A stretch of DNA of 64,000 bases from Sipunculus nudus. Taxonomy: Eukaryota; Annelida; Sipuncula; Golfingiida; Sipunculidae. A program made the translations under genes and the position numbers. This document shows, piece by piece, positions 11,801 to 23,800 of this stretch. The notes under the pieces are model-generated. The model searched no databases and was not told the DNA's origin. It saw nothing but the letters and a program-made list of their open reading frames with translations. Position 1 is the first letter of the stretch; every line of letters starts with the position of its first letter. The DNA lies in NCBI GenBank assembly GCA_026874595.1, contig CM049308.1:21923867-21987866 (forward strand). The letters run 5' to 3'.

Positions 11801-14800
11801 GCTTGATAGGGCCAGGGCAATATATGAACGATATATCCTTTTTGTCATCATGCTCAAAATACCAGCATCTCCTAATACAGTCACATATTCATGTCATATT
11901 AAGAACCAAATTTTTATCCAATCTTATCTGCTGTAATAGTTTGCTAGAACAATTATGAAAGACTCAAAAGATCATTCAGATGAAACTTATTTAAAAGGAG
12001 ATACCTTGCTTATTTTGCATTTATATCTTGCGGAGATATTTCCTTACACTTATGTATCATATACAAAATTTATACCTCTAATATAACTCTTCACGATTTT
12101 CACATTCCTGGTGTGGGTGGTGGAGGGGGGGGATGACAGGTGTTTAAAATGGGTTAATTGTCCTTTGTCTATTGCTCATTTAGTAATTCTATAGGTAAAT
12201 TTGCCAACTGCAGACAACAGCTGTCTAATGTATTAAGTGTCATTGGATCATGTATTTCCTTAACAGTTCCTACTTGTCATTGTTCATCCAGAAATTAAGA
12301 ACTGGATCAAATATGCCAAATTTGAGGAGAAACATCATTACATTAACAGCAGCAGAAGGATCTATGAGCGGGCAGTCGAGTACTTCGGAGATGACAACAT
12401 CAGTGAAACCCTGCTGGTTGCATTTGCCAAATTCGAAGAAAATCAGAAAGAGGTACGAGCAGGGTTTATTGTGGATACTAGGGTTGTCACAATATACCAG
12501 TCCACTTATACATCCCAGTGAAGTCATACACTGTATTGATAACACCAGATGTTCTTATATTAATACATTAATGATACATGGTAAAACCCTGTCCTGTTGA
12601 GCTCGCTTAAATAAAAAAAAAACACTTGTGTTGAAGTTTCATGCTCAAAGTAAAATGTTACATTATTACTATATCAAACCTGCTTTTGTCAAAACCTCAA
12701 ATACGCCAAAGCTTGATTGTAAATCCCTTCAACTTCAGCACAACAAGGTTTAATGGTCCTAAAGTCAACTAGCGCAGGCATCTGATAGGCTGAAGTCTTC
12801 TCATCATCAGGCCTGAAAATATTTGATTGATAAAGAGAAATAAAAGACAACAAAAACTAAACAAAAGGTTGAATGCTAAGGATCAAATATTTTTCTTCCT
12901 GATTTTTAGCTCAGCTGACTATAAGTCATCTGAGCTATAGTCGTGGTCCATTGTCCGTCCGTCCGTCCGTCCATCCGTCTGTCGTGCCATCCATCTGTCC
13001 GTAGATGTGGCACGTTTTGAAACCGCAAGACCTAGGAATCCTAAATTTTGGCATAATGTTAGATGTCCCCAAGATCTCCTACCAAGCTGAAAACTGGGTC
13101 TGTGCGACTTCGTTCCTTTGAGAAATTAAGGAAAACCTCAATTTTTTATTATAAACCTATTTTCACACTTCAGGACTGCCTAATATCAAAACTGCTCATC
13201 TGTTTTTCCTCATATTTACCATAAATATTCCCCTATATATTTTCTATGTACATGCCAGAAATTATTTCTGTATTATATAATTTAAAAAAGTTATGGGCCC
13301 AAACATAATGCATTTTGTAAAAAATCAGGAAAGATATTTGATCACTCAACACAAAACATGTTAAAGCTATGGACCTTTTTTTCCAGTAATATAACTTTAA
13401 TTAATCAAAATTAAATTGTATACCCAAAATTAGATCAAAATCTTTTAAATTTTTTGAAATATTAACAAAAATAAAAAATTGGTACCTTAAATTTTTCCCA
13501 ACTTTGACCATGGCACGTTTTTTTCCTGTAAGTACTGTGGATTTAATTTTCACAGCATGTTTTTGTTAGCATTTTGTATGTTAACACCAACAATTTGAAA
13601 CCAGTTGATGATAAACTGTAGATTTTATTCAAGTTTTCAAGCACTATGTAACATATTGTTTACATCAAGCTAGTGTTATGCAGTTTGCTAGAGCTCAGCT
13701 CCTTTACTTCAGCTCTCAGTTCCTAAAATTTGGCATACAATTAGATGTCTCCAAAATCCCCTTCCATGCCAAGAATTTGGTCACTAGGACTTAATACCTT
13801 CGAGATATTAATGAAAAACTTCATTTTTCCATTAAAAACCCATTGTTACACTTCAAGACTGCCTAATATCAAAACCACTGATCTGTCTTTAATCATATAT
13901 AGTATACATATTTTTCTATACATTCTCTATACACATGCCAGAAATGATGTCAGTATTGCGTAATTGTTTTAAGTTATGGGCCAAAACATAATGCACTTTG
14001 TAAAAAATCAAGAAATATATTTACTCCCTTAACAAGAGGATTGCTGAAGCTAGAGATTTTTTGTCAGGGATGTAACATTATTTAATCAAGATTCAATTGA
14101 ATACCCAAAATTAGTTCTGAATTTTTCAAATTTTATAAGTTATTAGTATAAATATAAAATTAGTACCTTAAATTTTGCCAAACTTTGACTTTGGCACATT
14201 TGTTTCCTGTGAGCACTGTTGATATAATTTTTATATCATGCACACATAAGGATTTCAGCTTTTTAGTTTAGAAAGCTGAAAGAAATTGGCCAAAAATTGT
14301 AGCTTTTATTAATGTTTTTATGAGACCATGTCAGACCTTAGCTCTCCCCATCCCCTCTTGAGTCACCTGTATGTTGACCTTGTTGACCTTTCATCAAATT
14401 ATGCACGCTTGACGCGAGGCATACACTGGGGCAGCCAGGCAGCTTATGGCCAGCCACAGTTGATCCAGGTGTCCAACCCAATTCAACTAGTAGTTGTCAC
14501 TAACAACATAACAATAAACAATAAATGAATAAATTTTTATTGGTTTTTAATATCAAATTAAAGAAATATAGAAGAGGAATTTGTTAGTTGATAATAACAG
14601 GAAATTAACTTGCAGTGACTGATGATATAAGAATCCTGTGTCGATTGATAGAATATCACGTATTCCAAATAACACCATGCAGTCACCTATGGTATTTTTC
14701 AGTTCAATTTTAATGATAAAAAAATAAATCATATTATTCATTACTAATCATTAGGGATCATATGAAGGAAATTAATGACAGACAAAGATGCAGTTGATAA

Positions 14801-17800
14801 TATTAATCTAGATTCCTGCTGTGTCTAGTGTGTACATTGATGTGAAATTAGTCCAAAATGATTTTTTTACAGTTATTTTTTAATATAAATAAAAGCCATA
14901 AAACCAGTTACTTATGATTATTATTCAAATGTGTGAATTTTGTATATTCTGGATTCTCAACATCATTGTTTGGTAAAAACTGAATAAATACCAGACATGG
15001 TGCGAATACTTTGTTATTGTATTTAAATACGAATATGATTATGTACTCCATTATAAAATTTCTTGCATAAAGAATGGGAATTCAGGTAAAAATGAAAGTA
15101 TATGAATACTCGTGCAAATACTTTCAAAATTTATTCATGAATGCATTCATGAATATATTCTTTAATATTATTTTAATAATCATTTCAGTTATATTTCATT
15201 TTAGAAAATCATATGATTCTCTTATTATTTTTAATTAAAATTATATTTGGGACAATATTTGTAATTTTTTTTAATAAATAGTTAAACTCTTATATTATAT
15301 GTTCTGCTTATAAGTTATATGGCCAAGTCAAAATCTGTGTGACAATAGTACTCCATTTGTTAATAAAATAAATGAAATCAATCCTCTTCCCTGTCTCCAA
15401 AGGAACTATCAAAATCATACATAAGCTAAACACCCACAACTCATAATACAGCTTATATTTATTACCACACAAAACCAGCATGTGCCTCATTTCTAAATCA
15501 TATTTTTTTATCATATATAACAGCTGAGCGCCGTGACCCATGGGTCCCTTGTTTTATGAGATGCCATCTGTGTAAAAAATGATATTGCTTTTCTCCATAT
15601 CAATCAGTGGAAACAGTCACAAGAAGGGGAGGATAAGTATAATGATTATATTCAAGATTATTATAATGTAGACTTTTTTTGATGTTCAGATTTTCAAAAG
15701 GTTGAGAATTATGACCGATTAAGCAAAATTCCAATAAATTCAATTTAATGAAAGTAAATGAAAAATGGTCAATATAACGGATTAATTGACAAAACACTAT
15801 TGTTTATACTCTTTTTATTTTCCTATAATTACAGCATGACAGAGCTCGAGTAATCTACAAATATGCCCTCGACCACCTGCCTAAGGACAGCTGTCAGGAA
15901 ATTTATAAGCAGTACACGATGCATGAGAAACGCTACGGTTCACGTGCTGCTATAGAAGATGTCATCGTCAGCAAGAGAAAGTTCCAGTATGAAGAGGTAA
16001 GAACTCAAAAACGCCATTCATCTATTTGCCCATGTCCCCAATAATATTCCTATGTTATAGTTTGAGAGTCATGTGTCAATATGCAGTTTGAGAGTCACAA
16101 TACTACACGCGCAAGTCCTTACTGAAGTTGCAATGTCCTTTGGAGCCATAGGATTTCTGTTGGGTTTAATCTTAAACTGGAGCTTTGGAGTCGAATAGTA
16201 ACACTATTTTTATTTTTCAATATGATAACCTATACATTCGATCATACAAAAAAATTATTGTTATGAGGATTTGCTTTTCCTGTATTACAGATTTGCCACT
16301 CCTGTTTTTCTTTGGTCCAATTTTTTTTTTTTTTGCAAATGAAGACCAGGTCCTAGTACTATGGCAATAATTCCTTAAAGGGACCCATTCACCTATCTGA
16401 GTTTTATAAACTAAAGGTAATCCCTTCAAGCTATTTTAAAAATGGGCTCAAAAAAGTGGATATCACATCATATAGGCTGTTTGTTTTGTTTATATAAATG
16501 TGTTTATAATATGTGGGGGCCCACCAAAGTAATAAAAACAAATTAAACAAGGGCATCTGGGGGCAAGTCAGATAAGCCAGAGCTTTGCAAATGGCCGTTA
16601 GCAGGGCACAAATCGTAACTGCTGGTCCTAGAAACTTCTAAGTTAACATCCAAGGAGGTCAATAAAAAATCTCCTTGGAAACCTGAAATTAGTGACCTAT
16701 ATCCTCCGAACTATAGGGCTTGAAAGTACCACCCAGAATTATCAAAAATATAATACAAAATCTCCAATATCTTGATAATTAATGCATGGATTGTCATGAA
16801 TCTTGCCTTGAATATTGACCATGACTAGTTTTGTCAGTTCCCCAAAAGTGGTGGTGCCACCTGTATTTTTTTGCCACTTTAACGAATATTTTTCTATTTT
16901 TTTTACTATAAAATGACAACAATCATGTCAGTTTCTCAGCTGTAATTACATCTAGTGTCCCAAAACCTGGTGTGTTTATTGATCACAAAGTGGATGCCAT
17001 ATAGTAATCACCCTGTCTGTCTGTCTGTTGGTCTGTCTGTCTGTCCATCCGTCCATCCACACAAATTTGTTTCCAGATGATAACTCCAGGTTGTATTGAC
17101 ACATGGATTTCAAACTTGACTTACTTATGGCCCACCTCTAAAGCAAGAACATATATGATTTTGGGGTCACAAGGTCAAAGGTCAAGGTCACAGGACTCAT
17201 TTCTTTAAAAAGAATGCATATGCATTTGAAGGCAAACTTTTCATTGCAAATAGGGAAAGATTCTGTTCAGTTTTTTGGGGTCATGAGGTCAAAGGTCAAG
17301 GTCACAGTATCCACTTATTTAGAAAGATTGTGGATGCATTTTAAGCCAATCTTTTCATCCCAAACCTTTGATCTTGCACATATAGCTGAGCTGCCAATAG
17401 GGGAAGAACCTGATTGATGTGGGGATCACAAGGTCAAAGGTCATGGTCACAGGGGCCCTTCTGACACATATTTGTTTCTGGATGATAACTCCAGTTTCAA
17501 TTGACATATTGGTTTCAATTTTGACTTATATATGACCCACCAATAATGTTAGAACCCTTTTGATTTTGGGGTCATAAGGTCAAAGGTCAAGATCACAGGA
17601 CCCACTTCTTTAAAAAAGATTGTTGATGTATTTTTAGCTCAGCTGACTGAAAGTCATCTGAGCTATAGCGATCACTCTTTGTCCGTCGTCCGTCTGTCCG
17701 TCTGTCCGTCTGTCTGTCTGTCCATCTGTCCGTCCGTTAACCAGGCACAAATCGTAACCGCTGGACCTAGAACCTTGTAACTTGGGATTCTGAGAGGTCC

Positions 17801-20800
17801 ATAAAAAATCTCCTTGGAAACCAGAAATTAGGTCTCTGTTACCCATATCCTTCGAGCTATGTGGCCCCAAAGTACCCCCCAGAAAAGTCAAAAATTTCAT
17901 ACAAAAACTTCAATATCTCATTAACTACTTGACTGATGGTAATGATTTTTGGCATACATATTGATCATGAGATGTTACATCACTTCCTGCAGACTGGTGG
18001 CGCCACCTGTATTTTTCGATTTTTTACGAATTTTTTTCTCTATTTTTGAGACCTTTAAAAATGTGAACATCTGTTAACAAGGCACAAATCATAAAGACTG
18101 GACTTAGAATCTTAATTCTTGACACACTGAGAGGTCCATGAAAAATCTCCTTGGAAACCAGAAATTAGGTCTCTGTTACCCATATCCTTCGAGCTATGGG
18201 GCCCAAAAGTACCCCCCAGAATAGTAAAAAATTTCATACAAAAACTTCAATATTTCAATAACTACATCACTGATGGTCTTCATTTTTGGCATACATATTG
18301 ATCATGAGATGTTCGATCAGTTCCTGCAGACTGGTGGCGCCACCTGTTCTGTTTGATTTTTTACGATTTTTTCCTCTATTTTTGAGACCTTTGAGGATGC
18401 TGTCATCTGTTAGCGTGGCACAAATGGTAACGACTGGACATAGAATCTTCATTTTCGACACACTGAGAGACCTATGAAAAGTCTCCATGGAAACCAGAAA
18501 TTAGGTCTCTGTTACCCATATCCTTCGAGCTATGGGGCCCAAAATTACCCCCCAGAATAGTCAAAAATTTCATACAAAAACTTCAATATCTCATTAACTA
18601 CATCACTGATGGTCATGATTTTCGACTTACATATTGATCATGAGATGTTTCATCAGTTTGTGCAGACTGGTGGCGCCACCTATATTTTTCAATGTTCACG
18701 AATTGTTTTCTCCATTTTTGAGACCTTTAAGGATGTAGTTATCTGTCAACAGGGTACAAATCGTAACGACTGGACCTAGAATCTTCGTTCTTGACACACA
18801 GGGAGACCCATGATAAGTCTCCATGGAAACCTGAAATTTGGTCTCTGTTACCCATATCCTTTGAGCTATGGCACTCCAAAGTACAGCTCAGAATAATGGA
18901 AAATTTGATTCAAAAGCTAAAGTATCTGAACAACTAATGCAGAGATAACCATAATTGTTTGCATGGATATTGATCATGGAGTGTTTCATAAGTTTCTGCA
19001 GACTGGTGGCATCACCTGTATTTGTTCGGTTTTTTTTACGAAATTTTTCTGTATTTTTGAGACCTTTAAAGATATGAACATCTGTTAACAGGGCACAAAT
19101 CATAAAAACTGGACCAAGAATCTTCATTCTTGACACACAGGGAGACCCATGAAAAGTCTCCATGGAAACTTGAAATTAGGTCTCTGTTACCCATATTCTT
19201 TAAGCTGTATCTGTCCAAAATACCCCCCCCCCCCCCCCCCCCCAGAATAATGGAAAATTTGATACAAAAACTGCAGTATTTCAATAACTACAACACTGAT
19301 GGTCATGATTTTCGGCATACATATTGATCATGAGCTGTTCCATCAGTTTCTGCAGACTGGGTGTGCCACCTCTATTTTTTTTCAAATTTTTACGAATTTT
19401 TTTCTTTTTTTTTGAGACCTTTAAAGATGTGGTTATCTGTCAACAGGGTACAAATCGCAACAACTGGACCTAGAATCTTCATTCTTGTCATGCAAGGAGG
19501 CCCATGAAAGGTGCCTGTGGAAACTTGAAATTAGGTCTCTGTTACCCATATCCTTCAAGCTATAGGACTCCGAAGTATCCCTCAGAATAATGGACAATTT
19601 GATACAAAAACTGAAGTATCTGAACAACTAATGCAGAGATCACCATGATTTTTTGCATGTATATTGACCATTAAGTGTTTTTATTAGTTTCTGCAGACTG
19701 GTGGAGCCACCTGTATTTTTGTATCCGCCAAAACGAAGTTTTGTGGATACTATGTTTTTGACCGAGTTCCTCCACCGTGGCGGCATTCGTTTCCAGAGAG
19801 CTCCTCGGAGACTAATGGACTGATTTTTCCCAAACTTACACCTATTATCGGGTCACATGTGAACTGGTGCCTAACCAATATGCGTTGACCTCTGACCTTT
19901 CCTCTCTATCCAGTGTCCATTTGTGGGTCTGTTTCCACTCATAAACCCTCATATCTTGGGAACCGTTTGACCGATCAGGAAATAAAATTGATACAAATGT
20001 AGCCCTTGGATTGCTTTATAACATACACAAAAAATGGTGGCGCCAACTGTAACCATGTTTGCACAGTGTCCATCTGTTCATCTGCCTTGGGTTAAAATCA
20101 CTCATATCTCTGCAGTGAATTGACTAATTCACCTGAAATTCGTCATGCGTATACATCCAGGATAGCTTTCTTGATTTTATGACAGGTGGCGCCACCTACG
20201 TTCACGTTCACGCTGATGACATCCAAGCTTATATCTTGGGAACCTTTTGACCGATCAGGAAATAAAATTTATACAAATGTAGCCCTTTGATAGCTCTGTA
20301 ACATACACAAAAAATGGTGGCGCCACCTGTAACAATGTTTGCACAGCGTCTGTCTGTTAGTCTGCCGTGGCCTAAAATCACTCATTTCTCTGTAGTGGTT
20401 CGACATAACTGCCTAAAATTTTGCAGGTTTATACATCGTGGACAGCTTTCTTGATTTTATGACAGGTGGCGCCACCTACATTCTAGTTAACGCTGCACAC
20501 ATCCAAGCTCATATCTCAGGAACCATTTGACCGATTGGGCCAAAATTGTGCATGTGTTTAGATCTCACATAGGTCTTTATCATACACAAAACTGGAGGGG
20601 TTACCTGCAAAGATTTTTGCACAGTGTTTGTCTGTTTGTCTGCCATGGGCAAAAATCGCTCATATACATGTAGTGGTTTGACTTTTCTGCCTAAAATTTT
20701 GCAGGTGTATACAACTTGGACAGCTTTCTGGATTTGTGGTAGGTGGCACAACCTACATACACATTTAGGCTGCAGACATCCATGCTAATATGCAACATAC

Positions 20801-23800
20801 CTCACTCTATTTCCCCTTGCCACTCAATCCATGCCTCACTATCCGATTTTGGCAGATACATGTAGTCACTTGTCGGTTACCTGTATTCTAGTTTTAAAAG
20901 TTTACACATTTTTCTCTATTTTTGAGATATATAAATACAGACTAAATCTTGGCCTGTTGGTTAATCTGTTTGATGCTTCAGTTGAATGGGTATATACTAC
21001 CATTCTGATGATAAAATTTCCTTTTGCGAATCTCTTCCCAGTCAGCTGAGCGTCATGACCCATGGGTCACTTGTTATCCAAACTTTCTGCCCAAAACCTT
21101 CTATCTTCCAGATGTTGCTCACCTGCCAATAGTGGAAGTGACTTATGGATTTTGGGGTCACAAGGTCAAGATCATGTGGGCCATCTATCCACTTATTAGT
21201 TTCCAGATGATAACACCAGTTTGTTTTTAAATATTGGTTTCAAACTTGACTTATATATGGCCCACCACTTAAGTAAGAACTGTTGATTCTGGGGTCATGA
21301 GATCAAAGGTCAAGGTCACAGGACCCACCACTTTAGAAAGACTGTGGATGCATTTTAAGCCAAACTTTTCATCTTAATCCTTCCATCATCAATATGTGGT
21401 GCACATGCCAATAGGGGAAGTTTCCTTTTGATTTTTGAGTCACAAGGTTAAGGGCACAGGCCATATCCATTCACAAATTAGTTAATGGATGATAACTTCA
21501 TTTTGGGTGGACAGGTTGGCTTCAAACTGATCACAGGACCAATATTTTGGAAAACCTCATAAACATATATCCTTATAGACAAATGCAGCTGAGTGTTGAG
21601 ACCCATGGGTCCCTAGTTAAAAACCCATCTCTGACGGGATGTATTATGGTATACCCACAATCCCTCCATCCATTAATTTTGAGTGTCGCCACGTAAACTT
21701 AATCACCATAACTACTTACCAATAGATTATTTGCCCAAGTTCCATTATGGGCAAAATCAACACATATTTAATACTTAAGTTCAGAGGTCACTAGGCTGCT
21801 TTGTGGTGTTGCCGTATAACTTGCGGGGAATTAAATGGATTTTGATAAAACTCAACAGAAACATTAATCAGTGTTATATCTTGCCTAAGTTCGATTTCCA
21901 GCAAAATCCACACATATTTAATGAGGTCAGAGTCCTACTGACTTTGGTGGCACAACAGTGACTAATCTTATGGATTTTGATGACCCTAAATATTTAAATT
22001 TACCAATAGAGTTTCTCACCTGCATGACATTCCTAGCAAAATTTGCACATATGAATTGAGGTCAGAGGTCACAAGATACACAACAGGTGTATTATGCACT
22101 ATATGTGGTGCTCTTGTTGAGATTTGGATTGGATCCTTGTATGTAATCACATATCACTTTATGATATTTTTCACAAAGCATTTATTAAATTTCTGGAAAG
22201 TGTAATGCTAATTCTTGTATAATTATGCCAATCCTGATCACCTAGAACTGAAATGAATATGTGTCATGAATGGTAAAAATTACATTCCTATGGAGTTAAA
22301 TGTTGTTCAAAAAATTTAGTGACATATGTACTTATATATGCTAACTTTTGTAAGTGTTGTTATTAACCAAATTAATGAACTAGCCTTCTTTTTTTTGTTC
22401 AGCTGACTGTAAGTCATCTGAGCCATAGCGATCACTCTTTGTCTGTTGTCCGTCCAGCCATCTGTCCATTAACAGGGCACAAATCTTAACTGCTGGACCT
22501 GGAATCTTCTAACTTTACATCCGGAGAGGTCCATGAAAAGTCTCCTTAGAAACGTGGAATTAGTTCTCTGTTACCCATATTCTTCAAGCTATGGGGCTCT
22601 GAAGTACCCCCCCCCCCCCCAGAATAATGAAAAATTTGATACAAAAGCTCAAGTATCTGAACAACTAATCCATTGATCACAATGATTCTTTGAATGTATA
22701 TTTATCATGGAGTGTTTCATCAGTTTTTGCAAACTGGTGGTGCCACCTGTATTCTTTCAATTTTTTACAATTTTTTTTCTCTATTTTTGCGACTGTTAAA
22801 GATAGGGTCATCTGTTAACAGGGCACATTGTTACCGCTGGATCTAGCATCTTATAACTTAACATCCAGGGAGGTCTGTGAAAAATATCTGTGGAAACTTG
22901 AAACTAGGTCTCTGTTACCCATATTCTTTGGGCTATTGGGCTTATAAACACCCCCCATCAAAATTAAAAATTTGATACCAAAGCAGGGCACAAATCATAA
23001 CCATTGGACCTGGAATTTTCTAACTTTAAATCCAGTGAGGTCCATGCAAAGTCTCCTTGGAAACAGGAAATTAGGTCTCTGTTACCCATATTTTCTGAGC
23101 TATGGGGCTTATAAGCACCCCTCAGAATAACTGAAAATTTGATACCAAAGTAGAGCACAAATCATAACCATTTGGCCCAGAAAGCTCTTACATGACATCC
23201 TGAAAGTTCCTCAAATGTTCTCCCCAGAAACCTGAAATTCGGTCACTGTGACCTATATTCTCAGAGTTTTGGGGTATGTTTAATCATCCCAGAAATAATG
23301 CAATATACACACAGATTCCTTAGGAAAGGCTGGTTGGATTGTCATCAATTTTGTTGTGCTTATGGGTCTTGATGAGCTTAAGCTAACATGCATGAACAAT
23401 GATGCCACCTACAATATCTTAATTATTTGCCAGTGCAAGGATATTTTGTTAACATGTCAGTCAGTTGAGCCTCATGACCCATGGGTCACTTGTTTGGTGG
23501 AGGTGACCGCCCCCATTTTGTAATGCTCTCTTATCTAATTCTTATTCTAAGTATGTACATCTGCAGAGCTCCATTTCGGTTTGGGACTTTGTTACAGGGC
23601 CGTAGCACTCGCTTCCTGTCATATAATTTGTGTATCCTGATGTCACCCAAGCCTGTTGTCCACAACACCTGCAGGTCATGGAAATGTAATCATCCCAATT
23701 GCTGGGTTATACCCTGAGGACCCCCCCCCCCCCACAAAAGACGCACTAATTTGTGAGTGATAAAGGCTATTGGGCACAGCCTTCCAATTAGCTTGCTGAG

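Noticed and set aside
11833-11958. Extension of the CRNKL1 exon past 11832
   Set aside because: The continued frame ([13 protein letters not shown]...) has no family similarity, while the U12 splice restores the conserved residues exactly.
17631-21075. Canonical Helitron
   Set aside because: The reversed head ends in a hairpin with CTAA-like bases, which is suggestive, but the other end lacks a clear TC start, the insertion is not shown to be between A and T, and no Rep/helicase is present. Kept only as a possible relative.
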